DNA of 64,000 bases. Origin: Actinomycetospora endophytica. Its GTDB lineage: Bacteria; Actinomycetota; Actinomycetes; Mycobacteriales; Pseudonocardiaceae. Shown piece by piece: positions 40,538 to 50,500 of this stretch. The stretch is from the NCBI RefSeq assembly GCF_021026375.1, contig NZ_JAJNDB010000001.1, positions 1,860,001 through 1,924,000 on the forward strand, given 5' to 3'. Under the pieces are notes generated by a model. It was not told the DNA's origin. It saw only the letters and a program-made list of their open reading frames with translations, and made no database searches. A program made the position numbers and the translations under genes. Position 1 is the first letter of the stretch. The number at the start of each line of letters is the position of its first letter.

Positions 40538-42153
40538 GCGCCGACGACGCCACCGGCGCGGCGCAGGCGCCAGCCGGTGGTGTGGATGAGGCGGAGATGG
40601 CGCGCCGGACGGTGGCGGTGGCACCGATGGTGCGGGCGATGTGCGCGAACCGGCTGCGTGGGAACGGGTCGGAGGACGCGGCGCAGTCGGTGCTGGAGGC
40701 GGTGTGGCGCGCCCAGCACCGCCAGGAGTTTGCCTCTGAGGAGGCGGTCCGTCGCTACGCGGCGGTGGTGGCCCGGGTCCGGCTGCCCTATGACGATCGC
40801 CGGTCGGTGCGGGCAGCTCCCACTTCGGATGTCTCGGAGCACCTGTGGGCCGGGGACGCCGGCGAGGAGCCGGAGGCCCGCTATGAGCGGACCGAGGCGG
40901 TCGCGGAGGCCGCGCAGCGGGTGGTCGAGCTGATGGGGCGGTTGTCCGATCGGGAGCGGGAGGTCATCGCGGCGACCAAGCTGGGTGGGCTGACCAAGGC
41001 CGAGGCGGCCGCGCAGTTGGGGCTCAAGCCGAGCGGGGTGAAGTCGGCGCAACGGCGCGCAGTGGCGAAGATGCGCCAGAGCGAGGACCCCCGCACGGCG
41101 CGCCCGGCCGCCGCCGACGAACGCGCCAACGAGCCTGGTAACGGAGCCGGGGAGAAGCTGGAGCGGCGCCGGGTGGCGCGGGCGGCGGCGACCGATCAGC
41201 TGCCGGAGGGCCCCGTGGCGCACGCGGCGGCGGGGGCGGCGCGGGGGTTCGAGGCCGAACACGGCCGGTTGCCCAGCCGCACCGAGCTGGTGGCGCTGAC
41301 CGGGGCCGGCGCCGGAACGGCGGGGCGGGTGGTCCGGGCGCTGCGCGAGCAGGACGGCGCCCGGTATGAGGTGACCACCCCGGTGCGCAATCAGACGGTG
41401 GCCGCAGCGGCCCAGTTCGCCGCGGAACACGGGCGGCGTCCGCGACCGGTCGAGCTGGCCCGAGCCGCGGAGACCAGCGAGCAGACCGCGCGGCATGTGC
41501 TGCGAGGCCTGGCCCGCCAGCAGCGCGACACCCGCGCCGGCGACGCGGCCGGGGGTCGGGGGTGGCCGAGCCCGTTGTCCGACCGGGCGGAGCGGGCCGC
41601 CCGGGAATTGCGGGAGCGGGACGGGTCCTGGCCGGATTGGCGGGCGGTGAGCGAGGCCGCCCAGGTCGGGCGGACCACTGCGGCCGGGGTGTTGCGCGAG
41701 CTCAAGGCTCACACCAGCGATCACGCGACCGACCACGGCGACGACCGAGACGAGGCCGCGCCGGCCCGGGCCCAGGCTGGCTCGCCGCTGGTCGAGCACC
41801 CGTTGGTGGCCCAGTTGGGCAGCCAGCACCCCCCGGACGCTCTCCACGCCCAGCCGCCGGAGCACAACACGGACCAGAAGGGGTCGACCTCGGCCGGCCG
41901 TTCCGGCGAGGACAGCCAGGCGGGTGGGCCAACATCCGAGGCGGAGCCCGACCCGGTGTCGGTCGCCGGGACGGCGGTTGAGGCGGCCGCGCTCCGAGTC
42001 GCCGGCACTAACGAGGCCGCGACGGCCGACTCGGCAGCGGCGGAGAGCCCGAGGGCGCGGCGCGACCAGCTGGCGCGCTGGCACACCGACGACCACGGCC
42101 AGAGCTACACCGCCGCGGTGGGACAGGCCGCGGCGTCCGACGCCGGCACCTAG
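40534..42153 (+). CDS. Sigma-factor-like protein with three added winged-helix repeats (539 aa)
   Basis: Residues about 20-85 resemble sigma-70 region 2 (VAPMVRAMCANRLRGNGSEDA, VLEAVWRAQHRQEF). Residues 125-185 are region 4 (LMGRLSDREREVIAATKLGG, TKAEAAAQLGLKPSGVKSAQ). Three similar helix-turn-helix units follow at about 226-275, 284-331 and 346-393 (for example AEHGRRPRPVELARAAETSE). The last 140 residues are disordered. It could direct polymerase to the conjugation operon or control copy number. The repeat extension is unusual for sigma factors. Confidence 0.7.
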   Translation: MSADDATGAAQAPAGGVDEAEMARRTVAVAPMVRAMCANRLRGNGSEDAAQSVLEAVWRAQHRQEFASEEAVRRYAAVVARVRLPYDDRRSVRAAPTSDVSEHLWAGDAGEEPEARYERTEAVAEAAQRVVELMGRLSDREREVIAATKLGGLTKAEAAAQLGLKPSGVKSAQRRAVAKMRQSEDPRTARPAAADERANEPGNGAGEKLERRRVARAAATDQLPEGPVAHAAAGAARGFEAEHGRLPSRTELVALTGAGAGTAGRVVRALREQDGARYEVTTPVRNQTVAAAAQFAAEHGRRPRPVELARAAETSEQTARHVLRGLARQQRDTRAGDAAGGRGWPSPLSDRAERAARELRERDGSWPDWRAVSEAAQVGRTTAAGVLRELKAHTSDHATDHGDDRDEAAPARAQAGSPLVEHPLVAQLGSQHPPDALHAQPPEHNTDQKGSTSAGRSGEDSQAGGPTSEAEPDPVSVAGTAVEAAALRVAGTNEAATADSAAAESPRARRDQLARWHTDDHGQSYTAAVGQAAASDAGT

Positions 42154-42312
42154 CCGACCCCCGCGAGCCCGGTCGCCGCCGCCGGGGCCCCGGCGACGAG
42201 GGCTCGGGCCGGGCGGTGCACCTCCAACCCTGCCTGGCCGTGCGTGGAGCCATGCCCGGGTGGGCGCACGGCTGTAAGGCCGGTTCACGACAGCCCTTGA
42301 GGAGACGACGAG

Positions 42313-42498
42313 ATGAGCGACGACCACACCCCACACCCCGATCAGGAGACCCCACCACCAGCAGGAGCAGCCGGTGTTCCGGCGCGGCCCGCCGAGGTCC
42401 GGGCCCTCAACGAGCGGGAGGCCGAGGAGGCCGTGCCCGGACTGTTTCCGGCCCCGCACCGGGTGCGACCGGTCTCGGGTGAGGACGGTGCGCGGTGA
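42313..42498 (+). CDS. Small acidic protein before WhiB (61 aa)
   Basis: GAGGAG upstream fixes ATG 42313. The Pro-rich N-terminus and the segment VRALNEREAEEAVPGLFPAP give no family. Its end overlaps the WhiB start (GTGA), so it may be needed for WhiB translation. Confidence 0.55.
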   Translation: MSDDHTPHPDQETPPPAGAAGVPARPAEVRALNEREAEEAVPGLFPAPHRVRPVSGEDGAR

Positions 42499-42887
42499 GC
42501 ACCCTTGGTGTGAACACCGGCTGGCGGGCGCGCGCGGCGTGCCGGGATCACGACCCGGAGCTGTTCTTCCCGACCGCCCACAGCGGCCCCGCCCGCGCGG
42601 CGCAGGCGGCCGCGGCGAAGCGGGTGTGTGCGGGCTGCCCGGTCCGCGAGGCGTGCCTGCGGTTCGCCCTGGCCCACCTGCCCCACGGGGTCGCCGGCGG
42701 GCTCGATGAGGACGAGCGCCGCGCCGTGCGCCGCCGCGGGGCCGTGGGGCGGCCGGTGGCGCGGCCCGGTCCGCGGGTGCTGGCCCGCCGGGCCCGGGCC
42801 GGCGGCTGCAGCGCCGCCCAGGTCGCGATGTGGCTGGGGGTTTCCACCCGCACCGTGCACCGCTGGACCGCCGGGGGAGCGGCATGA
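42495..42887 (+). CDS. WhiB-family iron-sulfur regulator with C-terminal helix-turn-helix (130 aa)
   Basis: Cysteines in ARAACRDHDPELFFP, CAGCPVREACLRFAL make the 4Fe-4S site, and HGVAGGLDEDERR is the WhiB turn. After residue 95 an extra helix-turn-helix (SAAQVAMWLGVSTRTVHRW) extends it beyond typical WhiB length (80-100). Element-borne WhiB proteins often regulate the element. Overlaps both neighbours by four bases. Confidence 0.9.
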   Translation: MSTLGVNTGWRARAACRDHDPELFFPTAHSGPARAAQAAAAKRVCAGCPVREACLRFALAHLPHGVAGGLDEDERRAVRRRGAVGRPVARPGPRVLARRARAGGCSAAQVAMWLGVSTRTVHRWTAGGAA

Positions 42888-43522
42888 CCACCTCCGACCG
42901 CTCGCATCAGCAGCGTATTGCGGCCCGGGATCTGTTGGCCCACGAGATCCGCGCCGCGATTACGCGCGCCAGCGCAGCCTGCCCATCCGGGGCGGAGGCG
43001 GGGATGACGGATCCGCTGGCGGGGGTGCGGGCGGCGCGGCTGGCCCGCGACGTCGCCGCCGGCCAGCTCCGCGAGCAGGCGCTGCACGCGCGCGGCGCCG
43101 GCCACTCCTGGGATGACATCGCCGATGCGCTCGAGCTCACCGACACCAGCGATGACAGCGAGCGATGCGGCCAGCAGCTGGGCGAGCTGGCGTGGGAGTG
43201 GCTGATCGAGCACCGCCCGCCAGCACCGGGCGGGCGCCGCGGGATGCCCGGGTCGGCGGTGTGGGTGTGCACCGCCTGCCGGGCCCGGGTCCGCGACACC
43301 GGTCCCTACGCCTGCCACCCCGACGACCGGGAGAGCGGTCACGCCTCCGGTTGCCCGCGCCACCGCGCCGCGCTGGCGGCCTATCGCGACGAGCTCACCG
43401 ACCACGACGACGACCACGACGCGTGCGACGCGAGCGACGAGGCGGGGGACGACCCGGCAAGGGGCGCCGCGCTCGCCCCGCCGATCGAGGACACCACCGG
43501 CCACCAGAAGGGGACGGGCTGA
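42884..43522 (+). CDS. Unknown protein with Cys/His cluster (212 aa)
   Basis: The first 110 residues are helical, including HSWDDIADALELTDTSDD, a sigma/HTH-like stretch. Then WVCTACRARVRDTGPYACHP and HASGCPRHRAAL form a probable zinc site. The end is acidic and disordered. Part of the conjugation chain; overlaps WhiB by four bases and touches the next gene (TGATG). Function unknown. Confidence 0.65.
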   Translation: MTTSDRSHQQRIAARDLLAHEIRAAITRASAACPSGAEAGMTDPLAGVRAARLARDVAAGQLREQALHARGAGHSWDDIADALELTDTSDDSERCGQQLGELAWEWLIEHRPPAPGGRRGMPGSAVWVCTACRARVRDTGPYACHPDDRESGHASGCPRHRAALAAYRDELTDHDDDHDACDASDEAGDDPARGAALAPPIEDTTGHQKGTG

Positions 43523-45618
43523 TGATCGCGGAAACGGTGATCGCGCTGGGGTTGTTGGGCGCGGCCATGGTGGCCTGGCACGCCGAGCGGTGGGGTCTGA
43601 CGCTGATGTTGCTGTGCGCGGCGGTGCTGCCGGCCGCGGTGCTGGTGAACCTGCTGGCGTGGCCGACGCTGCCGGCCGGCGGGGCTCTGCTGGTCGCGCT
43701 GCTGGTCGCGCGGTGGCGGTGGTCGGGTTCGGCGTTGCTGGTCACCCGCTGGTCGGCGCGGTCGCGGCGCAAGGCCGGGGTCGCCTCCGGGCTGGACATC
43801 ACCCGCCGGGGCGGGGCGATGGCGATGCGGGCAATGGCCATCAAGGTCCGGCCCTCGCTCTGCGAGCTGTCGTGGTGGGCCCGGCTCCGGCTGCCGGCCT
43901 GCGAGGTCGCGGTGGAGCTGGCCCGCGCCGGCTGGCTGCGGGTGTGGGCGTCGATCGAGGACGTGGTGCTGATCTTCGGGGGGCCGCGGACCGGGAAGAC
44001 CGGCTGGCTGGCCGGTCGGGTCCTCGACGCGCCGGGCATGGTGGTGGTCACCTCGACCCGCACCGATCTCCTCGAGGTCTGCGCGCCGCTGCGCGCGCTG
44101 GTCGGGCCGGTGCAGGTGTTCAATGCGGTCGGGCTGGGTGGGATCGCGACCACGCTGGGGTTCGACCCGCTGACCGGATGCAGCGACCCGGTCACCGCGA
44201 CCGAACGGGCCAGTGACCTGGTCGACGGCGGGATCCGCACCACCAGCGCGGATGCGCAGCGCTGGGACGACCAGGGCCGCCGGGTGCTCGCGGCGTTGCT
44301 GCATGCGGCGGCGCTGGGGGGCGGGTCGATGCACGACGTGCTGGATTGGGTCGCCGACAACGACCGCGCGGCCCGCGAGGTCCCCAGCCTGTTGCACCGC
44401 TCGGCGGTGCAGGCCTTCCACAAGGCCGCGCACCAGTTCGTGACCACCAACGACCGCACCCGCACCAGCATCACCAACTCGATCATGCCGGCGTTGGGGT
44501 GGCTCAATCACCCCGACGCGGTCGCCGCCGCCCACGGCCAGGACTTCGACGTCGCCGCGCTGCTGGAGGCGCGAGCGACGGTGTTCCTGCTCGGCGCCGA
44601 GGAGGCCGGCACCGGGCCGCTGGTGACCGCGCTGACGGGCCATATCGCCCGGGAGGCCCGCCGGCTCGCGCCGTCACTGCCGGGCGGGCGGCTGGATCCG
44701 AACCTCACCCTCGCCCTGGATGAGGCGGCGTTGATCTCCCCGGTGCCGTTGGAGTCCTGGACGGCGGACATGGGTGGGCGCGGGGTGACGATCATCGCGG
44801 CGTTCCAGTCCCGCGCCCAGTTGCTGGCCCGCTACGGGGAGCACAAGACCGCCACCATCTTGAACAACACCGCCGCGGTGATGGTGTTCGGCGGCACCCG
44901 CGACCAGCCCGACCTGGCCTTCTGGTCCACGCTGGCCGGGGAGCGCGACGAACCGATCATCACCACCGACAACCGCGGCAAGACCACCTCGCGCAGCACC
45001 CGCCGGGTCCCGGTGCTGGGCGCGGCGCGGATCGCGAACCTGCCCCCGGGCCGGGCGGTGCTCTACCGCCGCGGCCTCGACCCCGTGATCGGCCGCGTCG
45101 CCATGGTGTGGCGCCGCCGCGACGTCCGCGCCCACGACCGGGCCGCCGCCCGCGCCGACACCGCCCGCAACCACGCCGCCCGCACCGACACCACCGCCCG
45201 CGGCCGCGCCCACGTCCCGTGGCGGGGACGCGTCACCACGCTCGTCCGAGGGCTACTGCGCCATGTCCGGCCGGGCACCGCAACGCCCACTTCAACGGCC
45301 ACCTCGACGTCCGCCGCGGCCGACGTCAGTCGCACCAGCCCGCCGGCGAGTCCCGGGGCGCAGCTGGCGCGGTGGGAAGCATCCCGACCCGGGCAGACCC
45401 CGCCCACACCGCGGGCCGGGGAGCTGGGGGACGTCGAGCCCTGGGACGCCCCACCGCGGGAGGGAGACCGTTACGGCGTCTACGGCCGTCTCGGGCGAAC
45501 CCGAGACGTCACTAGACGAGCCGAGCCGGACGACGAGGCGCGCGACGACGAGACCCGCGACGCCGGCACCGAGGACGGCGACCTACGCGGGGACGGCACC
45601 TCGGGGTGGTCGGCGTGA
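43522..45618 (+). CDS. VirD4/TraG-type conjugative coupling ATPase (698 aa)
   Basis: Two N-terminal membrane stretches (ETVIALGLLGAAMVAW; LMLLCAAVLPAAVLVNLLAW plus LLVALLVARWRW) are followed by the motor: Walker A IFGGPRTGKTGWLAG near residue 152, VVVTSTRTDLLE, TNDRTRTSITNSIMPAL, Walker B LTLALDEAALISPVPLE, and IIAAFQSRAQL. It should recruit the relaxase-DNA complex to the transfer channel. The C-terminal 130 residues are Thr/Arg/Asp-rich and disordered. No other channel genes are in the window. Confidence 0.88.
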   Translation: MIAETVIALGLLGAAMVAWHAERWGLTLMLLCAAVLPAAVLVNLLAWPTLPAGGALLVALLVARWRWSGSALLVTRWSARSRRKAGVASGLDITRRGGAMAMRAMAIKVRPSLCELSWWARLRLPACEVAVELARAGWLRVWASIEDVVLIFGGPRTGKTGWLAGRVLDAPGMVVVTSTRTDLLEVCAPLRALVGPVQVFNAVGLGGIATTLGFDPLTGCSDPVTATERASDLVDGGIRTTSADAQRWDDQGRRVLAALLHAAALGGGSMHDVLDWVADNDRAAREVPSLLHRSAVQAFHKAAHQFVTTNDRTRTSITNSIMPALGWLNHPDAVAAAHGQDFDVAALLEARATVFLLGAEEAGTGPLVTALTGHIAREARRLAPSLPGGRLDPNLTLALDEAALISPVPLESWTADMGGRGVTIIAAFQSRAQLLARYGEHKTATILNNTAAVMVFGGTRDQPDLAFWSTLAGERDEPIITTDNRGKTTSRSTRRVPVLGAARIANLPPGRAVLYRRGLDPVIGRVAMVWRRRDVRAHDRAAARADTARNHAARTDTTARGRAHVPWRGRVTTLVRGLLRHVRPGTATPTSTATSTSAAADVSRTSPPASPGAQLARWEASRPGQTPPTPRAGELGDVEPWDAPPREGDRYGVYGRLGRTRDVTRRAEPDDEARDDETRDAGTEDGDLRGDGTSGWSA

Positions 45619-46343
45619 CCGGCCCGGACCCCGGCTTCGCCCGCGCCGACGTGGTCGCCGGCTTGGCCCGGGAGGTCGCTGGGCTGCGGCGCCTGGCCGA
45701 GTCGCTGCCCGGCGAGCTGGCCACCGTCTCGGAGCGGGTCGATGACCTGGCGCGGATCGTGGCCCAGCTCGCCGACACCGTGGCCGCCACCCCACCCCGG
45801 GCGGCGCCGGCTCCGGCCCGGTCGTGGCTGCAGGCCCCCGACGACCCTGACCTGGCCCGGGAGCTGCTCGCCGAGCTGCGGGGCTGGTTGGAGCTGGTGT
45901 TCCTGCGCTACCCGGACGCCCGGGAGGCGCTGCCGGAGTGCTGGGCCTGGCACCCCGAGGTCGTCGAGGAACTGCTCTGGCTCGCTGCGGCCTGGCACCA
46001 GGCCTACCAGGGCACACAGGCCTGCGCTCAGCTCGCCGGGGACTGGCACGACCGGCAACGCCCCGGCGTGGTGCGCCGGCTGCGCGCCGCGGCTGCGGCG
46101 TGCTCGCGGGAGACCCACCAGCACGCCGCGGCCCGGCCGGGGTGGGGACCGGCGCGGGCGGAGGCTCCGAAGCTGCACGACGACGACACCCTCGACGCGA
46201 TCGCAGCCTGGTGGGGCGAGCACCGTGACCACCCCGCCCCCGAACCCCCACCCCGACCCGCCGCCGCGCGGGCGCCGTGGCCCGACGGGTCGGGCGGCTA
46301 TCCGCCCGGGCCGCCCGGTCGCGGCCCGGGCTGGTCGCGGTGA
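45615..46343 (+). CDS. DUF4913-like conjugation accessory protein (242 aa)
   Basis: A coiled-coil start (AGLAREVAGLRRLAESLPGE, VDDLARIVAQLAD) leads to LELVFLRYPDAREALPECWA, HPEVVEELLWLAAAWHQAY and GDWHDRQRPGVVRRL, the pattern of DUF4913 proteins between coupling ATPase and relaxase genes. The tail is Pro/Gly-rich. GTG 45615 overlaps the coupling gene. Confidence 0.75.
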   Translation: MTGPDPGFARADVVAGLAREVAGLRRLAESLPGELATVSERVDDLARIVAQLADTVAATPPRAAPAPARSWLQAPDDPDLARELLAELRGWLELVFLRYPDAREALPECWAWHPEVVEELLWLAAAWHQAYQGTQACAQLAGDWHDRQRPGVVRRLRAAAAACSRETHQHAAARPGWGPARAEAPKLHDDDTLDAIAAWWGEHRDHPAPEPPPRPAAARAPWPDGSGGYPPGPPGRGPGWSR

Positions 46344-47191
46344 GCAGGCCCGGCGGCGGTTCGTGGGCGGGGGTGGTGATCTGGGTGCCGGGGCTGGCGG
46401 TGGCCTGCGGGGCCGCGGCGGCCACGGTGCACGGGCTCTACGAGGTCGCGGTCGCCTCGCGGGTCCCGCCCGGGATCGCCTGGCTCTACCCGCTGATCAC
46501 CGACGGGCTCGCCCTGGTCGCCTACGCCGCCACCGCCCGGCTCCACGGCACCCCGGCCCGCTACGCCTGGACCATCGTCGCCATCGCCGCCGGCCTCTCC
46601 GGACTCGCCCAGGCCGCCTATCTGGCCGGCGGACCCACCGTCGACGTGTCGCCCGCGCTGCGCTTCGGGATCGGTGCCTGGCCCGCGATCGCCGCCGCCG
46701 TGGTCGCCCACCTGCTCTACCTGCTGGCCACCGAGAGCCCCGACGGCGACATCGGGCACAGACGCCGCGACGCCGAGGTGTTCAACGCGACCGGCTCACT
46801 CGCGAGCCGGTCAGAGGTTCAGCCGGGGGTTCAGAGCGAGCCGTTCAGCCTCCCTTCCGTTCAGCCCGAGGACTCCGAACACCCCGTTCACCCCGGCCCG
46901 CCCGGCGATCCGGACCAGGCTCCCGGGCCGGTTCCGCCGGTCCGGCCGGGGCCGCGTTCAGCGCCGTCCCCGGCCCGGGACCGGGCCGCGGAGGTCGCCA
47001 CCCACCACGCCCAGCGCCAGGGCGCCTGGCCCACCGTCACCGAACTCGAGACCGCCGCCGCGGTCTCCCGCGGCACCGCCGCCGCCGCGCTCAAAGCGCT
47101 GCGCCACCGGCCGCTGCCGCTGCACCTGATCAACACCACCAACCCCGACGGCGAGCAGCCGCCCAACACCCACCCGGAGACCCAGCCATGA
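46340..47191 (+). CDS. DUF2637 membrane protein with C-terminal winged helix (283 aa)
   Basis: Four membrane helices (VIWVPGLAVACGAAAATVHG, LYPLITDGLALVAYAA, TIVAIAAGLSGLAQAAYLA, WPAIAAAVVAHLLYLLA), a Pro-rich linker, and a helix-turn-helix end (WPTVTELETAAAVSRGTAAA). This is the usual DUF2637 design in actinobacterial plasmids and matches the layout of the 11329 gene in the other element. It may link DNA to the membrane. Confidence 0.8.
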   Translation: MSRPGGGSWAGVVIWVPGLAVACGAAAATVHGLYEVAVASRVPPGIAWLYPLITDGLALVAYAATARLHGTPARYAWTIVAIAAGLSGLAQAAYLAGGPTVDVSPALRFGIGAWPAIAAAVVAHLLYLLATESPDGDIGHRRRDAEVFNATGSLASRSEVQPGVQSEPFSLPSVQPEDSEHPVHPGPPGDPDQAPGPVPPVRPGPRSAPSPARDRAAEVATHHAQRQGAWPTVTELETAAAVSRGTAAAALKALRHRPLPLHLINTTNPDGEQPPNTHPETQP

Positions 47192-47562
47192 GCCTTCATC
47201 AGGCCACCGACACCACCACGAGCACCACCCAGCACCACCACCAGACAGCACACCGCCAGCACGCCCAGCACCGCCACGACAACCAGAACAACCGCGACAA
47301 GCAAGAGCACGGACCAGCCCCACGAGCCGATCACCATCACGACCCGACCAACGACAACGACATAACAGACAAGAGCAAAAGATCAAGTACCCCAGCACAC
47401 CGAGGCATCACGATCCCGAGGTTCTGGCCGGCCTCCGGCCGGCCCGCCGGACGCTCCGCGCCCGGGACGGCACCGCTCCCGGTTGTCGGCCTCGTTCGGG
47501 CGTGTTCCTCGGGCGGCGAGCGGGGCGCAGCGGTGGCCGGGCGGGAGTGGTTTCGGTGCTGA
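47188..47562 (+). CDS. His/Gln/Asn/Thr-rich coupling frame (124 aa), possibly oriT-overlapping
   Basis: ATG 47188 overlaps the DUF2637 stop and the frame ends seven bases inside the relaxase gene. The product (TTTSTTQHHHQTAHRQHAQH, then a basic Gly/Ala part) has a strange composition with no domain. It may exist only to keep ribosomes moving to the relaxase start across a DNA site. Confidence 0.4.
   Translation: MSLHQATDTTTSTTQHHHQTAHRQHAQHRHDNQNNRDKQEHGPAPRADHHHDPTNDNDITDKSKRSSTPAHRGITIPRFWPASGRPAGRSAPGTAPLPVVGLVRACSSGGERGAAVAGREWFRC
47192..47500. other. Candidate origin of transfer (oriT) region
   Basis: The top strand is strongly C/A-rich with few T, unlike neighbours, and holds an AT-richer core ACGACATAACAGACAAGAGC (about 47356) then CAAAAGATCAAG. 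An inverted repeat GGCCGGCCTCCGGCCGGCC lies at about 47426-47444. MobF relaxase origins commonly lie just upstream of the relaxase gene, as this does. No nic site is recognised. Confidence 0.4.
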
Positions 47563-50500
47563 GCATCGCGACCGGCTACTCGGTGGATTACCTGCTGCGC
47601 CAGGTCGCGGCCGGGCGGGAGAACTACTACACCGGCGCGGTCGCCGACGGCGAACCGCCGGGCCGGTGGTGGGGGGCCGGCACCGCCGCCCTGGGCCTGT
47701 CGGGGGAGGTGGATCCGCAGGACATGCGGGCGGTGTTCGAGCGGTTCCTCGACCCCCGCGACGAGCACTTCAGGGACCCGTCCCGGTGGGGCGAGGCCGC
47801 GACGCTCGGGCACACCGGCCGGGCCTATACCTCCGAGGACGAGCTGTACGCCCAGCTCCTTGAACGGGAGCGGCACGCCGGCGCTGAACGCCGCGATGAA
47901 CTCCGGGTCGAGGCCGGGCGCAAGGCGCGGCGCAACGTGGCCTTCCTGGACGTCACGTTCAGCGTTCAAAAGAGTGTGACGGTGCTGCACACCGCGTTCG
48001 AGGCCGCCGAGGTCCGCGCCCGCCGCACCGGGGACACCGACGCCGAGGCCCGGTGGGCGGGGTATCGGCAGGCGGTGGAGGACGCCATCTGGGCCGGCAA
48101 CGACGCCGCCCTGGGCTATCTGCAGGAGCAGGCGGGGTATGCCCGGGTCGGCCATCACGGCGGCCAGGGCGGGCGCTGGGTCGACGCGCACGGGTGGACG
48201 GTGGCGTCGTTCTTCCAGCACGACTCCCGGGATCATGATCCGCAGCTGCACATCCACAACCCGATCGTCAACCGGGTGCAGGGCCCCGACGGGCAGTGGC
48301 GCACGCTGGACTCGCGGGCGATCCACCGGATGCGCCCGGCCGCCGCCGCGGTCGGCGAACGCGTCCTGTCCGAACGGCTCGCCGCCGATCTGGGGGTGTC
48401 GATGGCGATGCGCCCGGATGGCAAGGCCCGCGAAGCCACGGTGGTGAGCCCGACCGCGACCGAGATGTTCTCCTCGCGGCGCCGGGCGGTGTCGGCGAAG
48501 GCGGCGGAGCTGATCTCAGCGTTCGAGGCCCGGCACGGCCGGGAGGTCAACGGGGTGGAGCGTGACCGGCTGCAGCGCCAGGCCACCCTGACCTCGAGAA
48601 AGGCTAAGTCGCATCACGGGGAGTCCCGCGAGGCGCTGCTCGATCGGGTCGATGCCCAGATCGCTAGCGAGGTCACCGGCGGGCTCGCCGCGGTCGCCCA
48701 CGCTTACCTCACCACCCGCGACCAGGCCACCGAGGAAGACGGGGCCGCTGCGGGCGCTGCGGGGGAGGTGTGGTCGGCGGAGGCGGTGCTGGAGACCGCG
48801 CTGGCCGGGGTGCAGGCCAAGAAGGCCGCCTGGACCCGCGCCCACCTGATCCGCGAGATCGACGCCCGGCTCCCGGACCATCTCGGGCTCGACGACCCCG
48901 ACCAGATCAGCGAACTGCTCGACCGACTGTCCGCCCAGGGGGCGGCGATGGCCTCCAGCCTGGACACCGACGGCCCCGGCGAAGACCAGCTGCCCGACGA
49001 GCTGCGCCTGGACAACGGCACCTCCGCGTACCGGGCCCCCGGCGGCGGCTTGTTCGCGACCCCGGAGCACGTGCACTCCGAGAACACGCTGCGCGCGGCC
49101 AGCCGCGACCACGGCGCCACCCGCCTATCGGGCCCCGCCGCCGACACCCTACTGCGACACCTCGCCGCCCAGGGGGTCGCGCTGGGGGCGGACCAGGCCG
49201 CCGCGGTGCGCGGGGTGCTGACCTCCGGCGCCACCCTGGAAACCCTCATCGGACCGGCCGGCACCGGCAAGAGCTTCACCGTCGGCGCCCTGGCCCACGC
49301 CTGGACCACCGCCGACGGCGGTGACGGGTCTCTAGCGTCACGGCGGGTGGTGGGGTTGGCGACCAGCCAGGTCGCCGCCGACGTCCTGGCCAGCGAGGGC
49401 CTGGATGCGGCGAACACCGCCCGATGGCTGGCCACCCAGGACCGGCTCGCCGCTGCGGCGGGTGAGGGCCGGGCCCCGTCGGGGCACGACCAACCCTGGC
49501 GGCTCGGGCGTGGGGATCTGGTGGTGGTCGACGAGTCCTCGATGGCCGACACCGCCGCGCTGACCCGCATCCACCAGCACGTGCGGGCGGCGGGGGCGAA
49601 GCTGCTGCTGGTCGGGGATCACCGCCAGCTCGCCGCGGTCGGTGCCGGCGGGGCGATGGAGCTCATCGCCCAAACGGGGGCGCGGTACGAGCTCACCGAT
49701 GCCCGGCGCTTCACCGCCGGCTGGGAGGGCCCGGCGTCGCTGCGGCTGCGGGCCGGCGACCCCACCGTGGTCGCCAACTACCACCGGAACGGGCGGCTGA
49801 TCGATGCCGGCACTCTCGAACAGGCTGAGCAGTCGGCGGCGCGGGCGTGGCTGGCCGACACCCTCGCCGGGCACCGGTCGGTGCTGGTGGTGGACAGCAA
49901 CGACCAGGCCGCCCGGCTGTCGACCCAGCTGCGCCATGAGCTGGTGCGGCTCGGGCGGGTCGCCGAGCACGGCGTCCCGTTGGACCGCGACGGCACCTAC
50001 GCCGGTGTCGGTGACACCGTCGCGGCGCGGCGCAACGGCTGGGACCTCGCCGGCCGGCACCGCAATCCGCGCGGGCCGATCAACCGGGAAACCTTCACCG
50101 TCCTCGACACCGGCGACGACGGCTCCCTGCTCGTCACCCCCACCGGATCCACCCGCGACGACGGCGATGGCGGGGTGCGGTTGGTGCTGCCCGCCGGTTA
50201 CGTCGCCGCCGATGTGTCGCTGGCCTATGCGGGCACCGTGCACGCCGTGGAGGGGCTCAGCGTGGACACCAGCCACCCCGTGATCACCGCCCGCACCTCC
50301 CATGCCGCGGCCTACGTCGGCCTGTCCCGCGGAAAGCTGAACAACACCGCGCACGTGGCGACCACCACCGCCCCGGACGACCTCGCGCACGGCACCGAAC
50401 GCGAGCATACGCTGCATCGCGACCCCCGCGCGGTGCTGGCCGACACCCTGGAACGCGCCGAGGCTGCGGCGGCCGCGACTCGGGCGGCGGTGGCCACCGC

